From positions 558,001 through 622,000 of the forward strand of contig JAGTXO010000005.1 in NCBI GenBank assembly GCA_019448385.1: a DNA stretch of 64,000 bases. The letters run 5' to 3'. The position numbers and the translations under genes are program-made. This document shows positions 21,201 to 30,359 of the stretch, one piece after another (position 1 is the first letter of the stretch; each line of letters begins with the position of its first letter). This stretch comes from Diacronema lutheri. Lineage: Eukaryota; Haptophyta; Pavlovophyceae; Pavlovales; Pavlovaceae. The notes under the pieces were generated by a model. The model was given only the letters and a program-made list of their open reading frames with translations, was not told the origin of the DNA and searched no databases.

Positions 21201-22840
21201 TCAAGGCGGCGGCGGGCGTTCCGGCGTGCGCGGGCGCCGCCGCGCGTTCCTTGTCGCCCAGCGAGGCGCGCCCGGGCAGCGCACCGGCGCCGCCCGCTCG
21301 CACGGCCGCGTCAATGTCGCCGTCTACGCCGTTGCCGTCGGCCACGCTGGCGTCTTCGCAGACGGCTGGCGTCACGCTCAAGGCGGCGGCGGGCGTTCCG
21401 GCATGCGCGGGCGCCGCCGCGCGTTCCTTGTCGCCCAGCGAGGCGCGCCCGGGCAGCGCACCGGCGCCGCCCGCTCGCACGGCCGCGTCGATGTCGCCGT
21501 CTACGCCGTTGCCGTCGGCCACGCTGGCGTCTTCGCAGACGGCGGGCGTCACGCTCATGGCGGCGGCGGGCGTTCCGGCGTGCGCGGGCGCCGCCACGCG
21601 CGTCGCGTCCGCCAGCGAGGCGCGAACGGCCGACCCGCCGGCGCCGCCCGCTCGCGCGCTCCCGTTGGCGCAGGCGCCGCCGTCGGCGGCGCCGGCGGCG
21701 CCGCAGCGGCACACGGCGCCGGCGGTGCGCGCGCCCGAGCCACCAGTCTCGTCGAGCGAGCCGTTTTCGGCCGCCAAGGACGCGCAGCGCACGACGCCCG
21801 CCGTCGTCGCGAGCTGGCAGGAGCAGCCGCGCGACGCGCCCGGTTCAGAGCGCGCGCAAAACGCGAAAGGGGCGCCAGCGCCGAGCTCCGTGCGGCTACC
21901 AGCGGACGCGCCCGTCGCGCGCGCCGGCTTGGCGGCCAACGCGAGCTCGGCGCACAAAGAGGCGGGTGCGGGCACGTCGGCGGCGTGGCGCGCGCTCGGC
22001 ACGCCAGGCTCGCACGAATCGGCGAGCGCGGCGGGCGAGTCGGTCGTGGGCGCCGAGGTGGAGCACCGATTGGCGGGCGAGGCCGAGGCGAGCCGAATGG
22101 GCGCCGTCGCCGCGCCGAGCTCCACGTTGATGGTTGACGCGCACGGTCAGGCGTCGACGGGCATTGTGCGGAGCGCGCCCGGCGGCGACAGCGCCGCGCC
22201 GAGCGTCCTCGTGCAGCGCACGGACGGCATCGAGGAGAGCGGCACGGCGGAGAGCGGCTGGGGCACGCAGGTCGTCTCGCTCACCGCCGCAATTGGCCGG
22301 CGCCTGCCCGTCTTCAAGGTGTCGGACAGCGCGACGAGCGCCGCCGATCAGGGCGAGCATGCTGTCGCATGCAGCTCAGATCGGCCGCCGGCCGCCGCCG
22401 CCTCCGGCAAGGCGCCCGCCGCGTCGGCGGACGTGGGCTCAGGCTGGAACGTGTCGGGCCGCTTCAATTGGAACGACGCATCGCTCTTCCAGAGCATCAT
22501 GCCGCAGTCCAAGCCGCCGCCGCCCAAGGCCGCGAACGCCGCGTCCGAGCGGCCGTTCGTCCGGCCCGACTACCCGTGGAAGGGCTTTAAGGCGTTCAAC
22601 CCGGCCGAGTCGAGCCGAGGCGGAATCTTCCTCGAGCCGACGGCGAGCGCAGCGGCCAAGTCGCCCACCTCGTCCTCGAAGCACGTCGCTGCGCCGACCG
22701 GAGGCGGGCGGGTGATGATGCTCTTCCAGGACGAGAGGCAGAAACTCAGCCAGCCGGGCGGGCGCATCTTCGACAACGACGCCCGACCGCCCGCGTCGGC
22801 CGCATCGGGCAAGCCCGGCCCCAGCCGTATCTTCGACTAG
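15201..22840 (+). CDS. Giant Ser-Pro-rich cell-surface protein (pherophorin-like) with one membrane span
   Basis: The likely first exon starts at 15201 and codes a signal peptide (MERRLWAIAVAIGALLAP). It splices to 15436 (acceptor CGCAG), giving HLYHAEPN or PYHAEPN depending on the donor (15272 or 15254; both keep frame). The result is about 2490 residues. Parts in order: a Cys-rich N-terminal region with Sushi-like pairs (to about 16550); a fibronectin III-like segment (about 16560-16850, ending KACNTAGCSAFSAGYQY); SPPP/SPPPP repeats (16867-18120); a Cys module GCMDTFASNF...GCTDPNSWTYNSNA (18126-18290); more SPPP repeats (18291-19712); a globular region; one membrane span at about 20182-20246 followed by RLYRKNYKMK; and a long Ala/Pro/Ser cytoplasmic tail. 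SPPP tracts are typical of hydroxyproline-rich algal wall glycoproteins. A role in adhesion or the cell covering is inference. Confidence 0.8.
16867..18120 (+). repeat. First SPPP repeat block
   Basis: About 1.25 kb coding almost only Ser-Pro3 and Ser-Pro4 units with occasional Arg, Lys, Thr, Ala, Val or Gly in place of Ser. It ends at the Cys module beginning IGCMDTF. Confidence 0.9.
18291..19712 (+). repeat. Second SPPP repeat block
   Basis: About 1.4 kb of the same Ser-Pro3/4 repeat, less regular near its end (PALPPSPPPGLPPS and NPPPPPPHSPPPSPAPIP). The opposite strand reads as an open Gly-rich frame, which is a by-product of composition. Confidence 0.9.
21173..21670 (+). repeat. 177-base (59-residue) tandem repeat in the cytoplasmic tail
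   Basis: The motif beginning GCGTCTTC recurs at 21173, 21350 and 21527, an exact spacing of 177 bases. Each unit codes ASSQTAGVTLKAAAGVPACA and continues to a Ser/Pro-rich end. Copies one and two are nearly identical; copy three diverges after about 25 residues. A more diverged unit (SETVGVTLTTAAGGPACA) precedes them near 21005. Confidence 0.85.
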
Positions 22841-23137
22841 GCCGAGCGCGCCGAATCTGCTGCCGCTCATTCGCGCGCCCTCTCCGCGCTGCCGCCGCGG
22901 CTCGCGCGAGCGAGCGGCAGCGCGCGCGGCCACAGCGTCTGGCGGCGCCTTTGGGCGCCGCACTGCATGAATTTTGACTTATTTGAGCGTCGCGCAGCAG
23001 CGCGCACGCCGAGCGGATCTCGCCGCCAATTGTTGTTGTGCAGATGCCAGAGATGGGCATGGCCATTCACTGGATTTAAAAAGAAGGGGATTTCCCTTGC
23101 GTCGCACGCGCGCAAGCGGCGCCGTTGCGCGCGCTGC
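22841..23137. other. Convergent 3' intergenic region
   Basis: Nearly 300 bases between the stops of the surface-protein gene and the OSCA/CSC1-like gene. It should hold both 3' ends. No gene or notable repeat is seen. Confidence 0.5.
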
Positions 23138-25557
23138 TCAAAGCATCGTAACGGACTGCGGCTTCTTCTTGGACCAGGGCATCCGAACGGTCAGCCGCTT
23201 GGCGCCCTGCGGCTTCCCGCTGCGCGCCGACATCTGCCGCTCCCATTTGGCCGAGCCGGGCCGTGCGAGGGGCTTCTTCGCGTCCGTTCGTGCCTCCTCC
23301 ATCTCATCGCTCTCAAAGGACGGCAACGGACCGGTCAGCGGGCACTCGTAGCTGCGCGAGCGCGGAGGAGGTTGGGGGGGGGGGGGGGGAGGATGGGGGC
23401 AGGCGGCGCAGCGCGGCGGAGTGAGCTGCGTGTGGACGCGTGTGGATGCGGCGAACACGCAGCGTGACTCGCGCTGCGGCGCGGGAGCGCGAGCGTAGCG
23501 TCGCGTGGCCTGCTCACTTGACGAGGCCCTCGACCTTTGAAAACTTGGCGCCCTTCGTGTCGACGGTTTCGACCGCCTTGGCGCGCAGGCACGGCATCGG
23601 GACAAAGATGTAGATGAGCAAGAAGACGAGCGCCACGATCGGGAAGCTGCCCACGCCCTCCTCCGCAGCAGCCGAGCCGTCGTCGTACGTGCCGTACATC
23701 ACCGACTGGAGCGCGAGCGAGCACGCGAGCGCAAAGGCGACGTAGTTCGAGAAGATGTCGGAAAGTCCCGAGTTGAGCATCGGGGGGTTCTTGAAGACGC
23801 GCAGGAACGTGTACTTGTTCGACACGTACGACGCGAAGAGCGCGCCCGCCGTGATCAGGTAGCACAGCGGCACTAAAGGCCGATGAGGGCCACGGGCGCG
23901 CGGCGGCAAGCGGGAACGCGTCGGCGGGGAACGGCGTGCGGGCGCGCGCTCGGGGCGCGAGGCGGCGGGCGGCCGGGCGCGCACTCGCTGGGCCGTAGAT
24001 GATGCCGAGAGCGGCGATCGTCGTCGCGCTCGCATAAAACTCGCCGAGCGACGTCTCGGGCGGCTCCCAATGGCGGTCGGCGCGCTTCTGCGACGCGGCC
24101 ATCCGCGCGATCATGTAGCGCGAGACGACGAGCTCGGGCTGAATGAACTTCTGCAGCTCGGGTTGAAAGTTGGAGATCGCGTTGTACAGCGCGTCCGTCA
24201 TCGCCCCGCCCGAGTTGTCCCACCAATCGCTCGGCTTCGGGTTGACGAAAAGGCCAAGCATCGACTGGTTGATCACGATCGTGAGCGCCACTTTGAAAAA
24301 CAGCGACTGCTCGTAGTCCGTCTTCGTGTACCGGTGCTCGTACGCGGTCATGCGGCCGATGAGGTAAGACAGCGCAAAGTTGACCAGCGTGACGACGACG
24401 GGCACCGCGATCGAGATCACCTGGCCCCATTGGTCGGCCTCGGCGTGCGACTTGGTCTTCTGCAGCTGCTCGACCTCCGCCTGCGTCCAGCGGTCAAACT
24501 CGATGAAGAAGGCGGCGGAGAAGCCGATGAGCACCATCGACGCGACGAGCGTGCGGAACGCGCGCACCGACACCTCCGCGCGCGTGTAGTGCAAATTCTG
24601 CCAGTTGACGTCTGACGGCTCGGGTGCGGCCATCACGTCGAGCTCGTAGCTCTTGAGGTACTTCGGGTTGTTGCCCAGGCAGCCAAAGGTGACCTTGTGC
24701 AGCAGCCAGCGGAAGAACGTGCGCTTGTGCGCGTCGAGACACTTGAACCGGCTCTGCTCCGTGTCGTACACGCAAAAGGCCACGCCCGTCGCCTCCTTGC
24801 TCGCCGTCTGCATGCGCGCCATGTCCTGCTCGACCTCGCGCAGCCGCTCGCGCACCGCGCGCAGCTTCTCGCGGCCGGCCTGGTCGGTGCTGCCGCCCTC
24901 CTCCTTGAGGTCAAGCGCGGCCTGCATCTCGACACGCTCCAGATTGAGCGCTTCCCACTCGTTGCGCTTGAGCATGAACTTGCTTGACTTGTACGCGACA
25001 ATGACCGAGTGCACGGCGCCCCACTTGCCAAAGTAGCTCTTCAGGTCGGCCTCGCCAGACTTGCCGACCGGGATGTTGCGCACCTCGACGGAGAAATCGC
25101 CCGACGTGGTGAAGCCGCGATCCACCTCCGTCGCGACGCTCGCCTCCTTCCGGTCCAGCCACATCAGGAAGCCGATGAAGAGAAACGCGACGAGCATCGA
25201 CGGGAGCGCCTGCTTGGAGATCATGTCGTCCGGCTCGAGCTGCGAGTATGGGCCGAGCGATAGGCGCATCACCCAGCCCTTGTCAGGGTGTGCCGCCCAG
25301 TTGTGCGTGAGCGTCGGCAGGTTGATGACGAACGCGCCGAGGAAGACGAAGATCATCGCCCACACCGTGTAAAAGTAGAGCGCGACGGCCACGCCGGCCG
25401 ATCCGAGCGCTGAGATGGGCGCGTTGAGCGGCAGCTGCTTGCCCGTGCGGTCGCGAAAGCCCTGCTGGCTCGTGCCGCGCTCCTTGGCAAGCGCTTGGTC
25501 CACCTTGCGCGGCGTGGCCGCTCGCGCGCCTGCCATTCCGACGGCCCTCGTGAACAC
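23138..25557 (-). CDS. OSCA/CSC1/TMEM63-like cation channel, three exons
   Basis: Spliced model: 25557-23985, 23872-23518 and 23351-23138, 713 residues. Introns are 23873-23984 (GTGCGCG...TTTAG, 112 bases) and 23352-23517 (GTGAGC...CGCAG, 166 bases). Both junctions restore frame: GIIYGPA joins MPLCYLITAG, and KVEGLVN joins YECPLTGPL. Family features include an N-terminal span set, an RRM-like cytosolic segment (VEVRNIPVG...LKSYFGKWGAVHSVIV), the PEPSDVNWQNLHYTR block, and a membrane region with SLFFKVALTIVINQS and LCYLITAGALFASYVSNKY. OSCA/CSC1 proteins are mechanically or osmotically gated cation channels; localisation is not evident. The last intron has a 16-base C run as its pyrimidine tract. 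The start at 25557 is 67 bases from transposable element A. Confidence 0.85.
23374..23389 (+). repeat. Run of 16 G (C on the gene strand)
   Basis: The homopolymer lies in the last intron of the OSCA/CSC1-like gene. Read on the minus strand it is an uninterrupted C tract about 20 bases upstream of the CGCAG acceptor, so it can serve as the polypyrimidine tract. Confidence 0.8.
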
Positions 25558-25624
25558 CGGCGCGGTGGACCAACCTTTGGCACGAACAGCTTGTAACCGG
25601 CGGTTTTTGTTTGGGTCAAAATTA

Positions 25625-26062
25625 CTGCCCGTTGGGTCTGAGTTCGCGGACGAAGGAATAGGAGAGACCCGCGCGCGAAAAAGCGAAAATGGCCGCGAGA
25701 GGTGCGCGCGCGCGTCGCGTCGGCCCCGCGGGAGGTGGCGCGGTGCGTGTCGCGCTATGCGTGTCGCCGCTGCGCGTGGGGGTTCCTGACATACCCGGGA
25801 ACCCCGCTCTCATAACCGCGACACGTGCAGGCGGCGCGGCCGCAGCGCCGCGAGCGGCGTCATCATCGGCGTCGGTCGCGGGCACCGGCTCTCGGTCGAG
25901 GTCATGAAGATCATCCTGCGGCGGCTATTTTCTCGGCAGGAGCGCGGTGAGGATTGCGGATGACCTCCACACATCCACCGACACGCTCACGGAGTCGATC
26001 GTCCGCGCCACCATCGAGCGGTACGAGGCCACCGGCATCGTCGATTCCCAGCCGAACAAGCC
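25625..26062 (+). repeat. Element A left terminal inverted repeat (438 bp)
   Basis: It matches the inverse of 27943-28380 to within a few bases. The match stops after GCCGAACAAGCC. Its inner part codes the first helix-turn-helix of the transposase (IADDLHTSTDTLTESIVRA), so that motif is present at both ends of the element. Confidence 0.9.
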
Positions 26063-27700
26063 ACACGCTCGGTGAGCCGGCAGCGGACGGCGGCGTCGCG
26101 GACGGTGTCGCCGTGCCGGCCCCGGGTTCCCAAAATGGCCAGGACCCCGCCGCCGCAGCTGCGACATCCGCCGCGCCCGGCCCGCCGGCCGGCGCAGGCG
26201 CGCTCGCGGCCCTCCGCTTGGACGCGGACGCCGGCGCGCGCGCTGGCGTTGGTCGCGTCAAGGTCGCGCGCGCCGGTCCGTTGGACAAGGCGATAGCCGA
26301 CAAGATGACGCGAGCGAAGCGCAAGGCCGACCAAGACGAGGCCGATCGCGCGCGCGAGACCTCGGCGCCGGCTGGCGCGCGACCCCGCGTGCCGAGGGTT
26401 ACCACGTACTCGCCTACAACAATTGGCGCGCTGCCGCAGCGCTCGTCTCGCAAGCCCAGCGCTGGCGCAACGAAGCCGCCCGAGAAAGCGGCTCCAGTGC
26501 GCGCCCTCGCCGGCGGCGGGGCCGGCGCGAAGGCCGGTAGCTCGAGCGCGCTGCCGGCGGCCGAGCCGGACGAGCACGAGCCGGACGAGCACGAGCCGGC
26601 GCGTGGGCTTGCGGCGGTGCCCGCGCAGGATTCGGTCAAGTCGTGGCGGACGACTCCGAGGAGGAGGGGAAGGCTTTGGAGACGCTGCGCGTGTACCTCG
26701 TGTCCTTTGACGCGTACGTTGATGCCCTCTACGTTGATGCCCTCAAGCCGGGCGAGCCATTGTGCGTCAAGCTGGGCGCCAACTCGGGGGACAACGATGC
26801 GATCACTCGCGTGCAAGCTTTTAAAAGGGCCAAGCTCCTCTTCAGTATAGCGCGGAGGCCGCGGAGCTCGCCAAGTCGGAGGCCACGCGCACGCAGAGGA
26901 GAACAAGGTGCACTTTGCGCCTGCGCTCGGGGAGAAGGCGCAAGCGCAGGCCCGGTCGGCGGAGACGCGCGCCAACAAGGACGAGGCGGCCGCAAAGGCG
27001 GCGGAGATCAAAGCCGCGCAGCTTGAGGAGCGCACGGCGGAGACGAGCGATGTGTCGGCGCGCCGGCCCGGCGCGCGAGACGCGTCGCGCCGCTAATCGC
27101 GCTCGACCGGCGAAGACGGTGAGGATGACGAAGCAAGCGCTTCCGCGCCGCTACGCGCTCTCGTTGGTCTACAAGCAGCCGACGGCTTTTACGCGCTGGT
27201 CGAGAGCCGCGACGTGCTCACCACGCTCCTACGCTCGACGCACGACTCGGCTCACGGCAACCTGCCGCAGCCGCCTCACTCCCTTCGGCTCTACCGGATC
27301 GGCATCAGCGAGAGGTCGGCGCGCCCGCAGTGTTCGTCCGCCTGACGCTGATCACCGACGATGCCGACGTGGCGCGCAGGTTTTACGCGCCGAGCGGCGC
27401 GCAGCAGGACTTGGACATCTGCATTCTTTACCTTGTCGTCGAGGTGACGCCCCCGCCCAAGCACCCTGGCAAGGTCGGTGGCGGCGGCCTCGTGGCGTCG
27501 GGCGGCTAGGCCGGCGCGTTCGGTGCCTGCTCCGCGCCTGTGCCGGCGCCGCAGTCCATTGCTCCCACTATGCCGGCCGCTCAGAGCGTGGCGCTCGCGC
27601 AGCAGGTCGCGCAGGCGCTCGAGTTGTGCAAAGTTGGCTGGGATGCGACCGCGCAGGCGTGAATCGAGGCTGCTGAGCACATCAACAGCAGCGTCGAGCG
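25954..27700 (+). pseudogene. Unrecognised cargo sequence of element A, frame-broken
   Basis: Coding-like stretches lie in different frames: GPLDKAIADKMTRAKRKADQ (about 26275-26340), SFDAYVDALYVDALKPGEPL with VKLGANSGDNDAITRVQ (about 26700-26820), a coiled-coil-like EKAQAQARSAETRANKDEAA (about 26930-27000), and VFVRLTLITDDADVARRFYA (about 27330-27390). Both element copies keep the same segments. They may be pieces of one captured gene or a degraded element protein; I do not recognise the family. Copy A has a TAG near 27507 where copy B reads TGG. Confidence 0.5.
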
Positions 27701-27715
27701 CGCGCAGCTGTTCCT

Positions 27716-28088
27716 CAGCATGCCCGAGGTGTTCTTCTTCGTCGCGGGCCGCTTGGACGCGCTGCATCTTCTTGAGCGAGAGGCCGGCGGCGCAGAGGTT
27801 GTAGTGAATGTACTCGCGCGTGAACGCCTTGAGCGTGACGGCCTGCAGCTCGGCCGCAATCTCGCTTAAGTAAAGTCACGGTTGCTCCGCCATGATCGCG
27901 AGCATCAGCTCCTGGTCGAGCTCGCTCATGAGCTTCGCGCACGGCTTGTTCGGCTGGGAATCGACGATGCCGGTGGCCTCGTACCGCTCGATGGTGGCGC
28001 GGACGATCGACTCCGTGAGCGTGTCGGTGGATGTGTGGAGGTCATCCGCAATCCTCACCGCGCTCCTGCCGAGAAAATAGCCGCCGCA
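27716..28088 (-). pseudogene. Transposase N-terminal helix-turn-helix remnant, element A
   Basis: Reads GGYFLGRSAVRIADDLHTST, then TIERYEATGIVDSQP, ending at an in-frame TGA after MAEQP. The same frame resumes as LHLSEIAAELQAVTLKAFTR and NLCAAGLSLKKMQRVQAARD. This is the two-helix DNA-binding layout of IS630/Tc1-mariner transposases. The catalytic domain is absent. The TGA is shared with copy B. Confidence 0.7.
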
Positions 28089-28380
28089 GGATGATCTTCA
28101 TGACCTCGACCGAGAGCCGGTGCCCGCGACCGACGCCGATGATGACGCCGCTCGCGGCGCTGCGGCCGCGCCGCCTGCACGTGTCGCGGTTATGAGAGCG
28201 GGGTTCCCGGGTATGTCAGGAACCCCCACGCGCAGCGGCGACACGCATAGCGCGACACGCACCGCGCCACCTCCCGCGGGGCCGACGCGACGCGCGCGCG
28301 CACCTCTCGCGGCCATTTTCGCTTTTTCGCGCGCGGGTCTCTCCTATTCCTTCGTCCGCGAACTCAGACCCAACGGGCAG
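27943..28380 (-). repeat. Element A right terminal inverted repeat (438 bp)
   Basis: Inverse partner of 25625-26062. On this side the transposase-like frame continues inward past the repeat boundary, so this is the original transposase 5' end and the left repeat looks like a copied, inverted version. Confidence 0.9.
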
Positions 28381-28479
28381 TACAACGGACTGACTGGCGT
28401 ATGTATGAGTGAGAAACTTCACGTGCGGGCGAGCGCCCGCGCAGCATGGCTCTCGCCCACATGACTGTGTCCCCACCGG

Positions 28480-29226
28480 TCATCGCATTGGCCTCTTTTT
28501 GTCCTTCTGCTTCTTGCTGCCGTGCTTCTCGCGGCGGCGGTGCTTCTTCTTCGAGCTCTTCTCGTGCCGCTTGCCGCCTGCGCTCGAGCTGCTCGAGTCC
28601 GAAGGCGAGGAGGAAGACGACGTCTCGTCGGATGATGACCGCGCCCGGCTGGTCTTGCCCTTTTTGTGCTTCCGCTCCGACGCCTCGCGCTTGCGCTTGT
28701 GCGACTTCTCGCGCCTGCGCTTTTTCTTCCCCGTGCGCGCCTCGTCGTCGGGAGCGTCGCCCTCAGCGCCGGGCAGCGCGGGCCCCTCGGCGCCGCCCGC
28801 CTCCCTGCGCGCGTCCGCGCGCGCCTGACGGATCATCTCGTCCTCCTGCTCGAGCGCGATCCGCTCGCTCTTCACGCGCATCGCGGCGGCAACCATCGAC
28901 TCATTGATCGCGAGGAGCTCGCACGAGAAGTCGAGATCCGCGTTCGGCGGAATGCTCGGCGGCCGCCCCGACGTGCCGTACGCGTAGTCCGAGCTCACCT
29001 TGAGGATCGCCTCCTCGCCCTCCTGCATCTCGACCACCCCCTCGTCCCAACCCTGAATGACGCGGCCGGTCCCGACCTGGAATTCGGCCGCTCGGCCTTT
29101 AAGCCGGGACGAGTCGACGATCTTGCCGGTCTGCGCCAGGCGGCAGATGTAGTGCATCGTCACCCGGTCACCCACCTTGGGCTTAGCTCCCTTCCCCGGC
29201 CGGACGGTCTCCTTGGCGACCCCCAT
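28480..29226 (-). CDS. FKBP-type peptidyl-prolyl isomerase with basic Ser/Lys-rich tail
   Basis: A 248-residue protein starting MGVAKETVRPGKGAKPKVGD; this ATG is chosen because the FKBP fold begins right after it, though the frame stays open upstream. The FKBP domain spans about residues 10-100, with VGDRVTMHYICRL, FQVGTGRVIQGWDEGVVEM and SSDYAYGTSGRPPSIPPNAD containing the expected active-site aromatics. From about residue 155 the tail is Lys/Arg/Ser-rich (KKKRRREKSHKRKREASERK), with a Ser/acidic block typical of nucleolar or splicing-associated proteins. Likely a nuclear prolyl isomerase. The start region is copied in inverted form into the neighbouring UQCC1 gene, whose start is 86 bases away in the opposite direction. 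Confidence 0.85.
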   Translation of the reverse strand: MGVAKETVRPGKGAKPKVGDRVTMHYICRLAQTGKIVDSSRLKGRAAEFQVGTGRVIQGWDEGVVEMQEGEEAILKVSSDYAYGTSGRPPSIPPNADLDFSCELLAINESMVAAAMRVKSERIALEQEDEMIRQARADARREAGGAEGPALPGAEGDAPDDEARTGKKKRRREKSHKRKREASERKHKKGKTSRARSSSDETSSSSSPSDSSSSSAGGKRHEKSSKKKHRRREKHGSKKQKDKKRPMR

Positions 29227-29312
29227 GTGTCGTGCGTCCGACGTGAGCGTTTTCACGTGGCCACCATGCCCGTCGCCAGCTTCCGCGTTGCGAAGACACA
29301 AGCTTCGCGAAG

Positions 29313-30318
29313 ATGATGGCGGCGGGCAGGCTGGGTACGGGTCTTGTCCACATCGCTGCACATGGGGGTCGCCAAGGAGTCCTTCCGGCGGTGGTTGGGC
29401 GCGATGCCGCTAGGCGGCTTTTGTCCACATCGCTGCCCTCGGTGGGTCGCGCACCTGCGCCATTGGAGCGGCGGCCTCGGCGAGGCGGATCTGACGTGCC
29501 CCGCGCCACCGGGCCCCGTGCGATTCCGCGCCAGGATCCGGCGCTGCCCGCGACAAAGCCGAGCACCGTGCGCTCTACGATGTGGGACCTCTTCTTGCGC
29601 GCTTCTGGCTTCAACAGCCAGGAGTCCAAGGACGACCGCCTCGCGATGATGATGATGATGAAATGCCACAAGCAGGCGCAAAGGCCCGAGTTCCGAGCCG
29701 GTGCGGGGGCGCGCGCGCGCGGCAGCGCCGGCTCATCCGCGCTGGCGCTGGGCGCTCACGCGCACGCTCCGCCCGCTCGTCCGCCCGTCTGCCGCCCACG
29801 CGCGCGCTCGCGCAGATTACGGGGTGGTACCCACCTTCCACGCGACCTTCCAGCTCGCCGGGCTGCACGTGTGGATGTGCCACGTGCGCCTGCGGCTCGA
29901 GGAGCCCAAGCGCGCAAATCACGTCGCCTCCGAGCTTTTCGAGCACTGGTGGCACCAGACGATGCTGGACATGAAGGAGGCGGGTGTGCACGACTTTTTG
30001 CAAATCTCATCCAACCTCAAGGAGATGCAGCAGGGATTCCGCGGCGGTGCGAAGGCGTACGACGACGCGCTCAAGGCGGACGACACGCTCGGCACGCTGC
30101 GCGCTGCGCTCTGGCGCAACGTCTACTTCTCCGAGCAGGGCAAGGAGGTGGACGCAGCGAAGCTCTCGCGATTCGTCGAGCAGCAGCTCTTGCAGCTCAT
30201 GTCCATGAAGTCGGAACTCTTCATGTCACCCGAGCCGGGCGTGTGGGCCTTCTCGAGGCCAGCGCCCCCCGCGGACGGCACGCCGCCGCCGCCGCCACCA
30301 CCGCCTCCAACGCCGTGA
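29313..30318 (+). CDS. UQCC1: Ubiquinol-cytochrome c reductase assembly chaperone (CBP3/UQCC1)
   Basis: Spliced model: 29313-29700 and 29816-30318, 296 residues. The intron at 29701-29815 (115 bases, GTGCGGG...CGCAG) joins PEFRA to DYGVVPTFHATFQLAGLHVW. The chaperone domain shows FHATFQLAGLHVWMCHVRLR, ELFEHWWHQTMLDMKEAGV, FLQISSNLKEMQQGFRGGAK and LGTLRAALWRNVY, all matching the family that assembles cytochrome b of complex III. The first 45 residues (MMAAGRLGTGLVHIAAHGGR, then RRLLSTS) look like a mitochondrial targeting peptide. A Met5 run (AMMMMMK) is odd. The C-terminus ends in a Pro tract. It faces the APS reductase gene, with 41 bases between the stops. Confidence 0.85.
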
Positions 30319-30359
30319 GGCGGCGCATTGTGCCACATTTTACAGTCCGGCCACGGAAT

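Larger units (their letters stand above)
25625..28380. mobile_element. Tc1/mariner-like non-autonomous element, copy A (2756 bp, TA target duplication)
   Basis: The element starts CTGCCCGTTGGGTCTGAG and ends with its exact inverse, flanked on both sides by TA (25623-25624 and 28381-28382), the target used by Tc1/mariner elements. It carries 438-base terminal inverted repeats. Internally, the right side codes on the minus strand a helix-turn-helix pair of IS630/Tc1 type; no DDE/D catalytic domain is recognisable. The rest is Ala-rich coding-like sequence on the plus strand with broken frames. Copy B (52626-55380) is its reverse complement with only scattered base changes, so both moved recently. 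It lies between the OSCA/CSC1-like gene start and the 3' end of the FKBP gene. Confidence 0.9.

Noticed and set aside
25625-28380. Element A as a retroelement or a Polinton-type element
   Set aside because: Only 2.76 kb, with inverted repeats, a TA duplication and a Tc1-like helix-turn-helix; no reverse transcriptase, integrase, polymerase or capsid signal.
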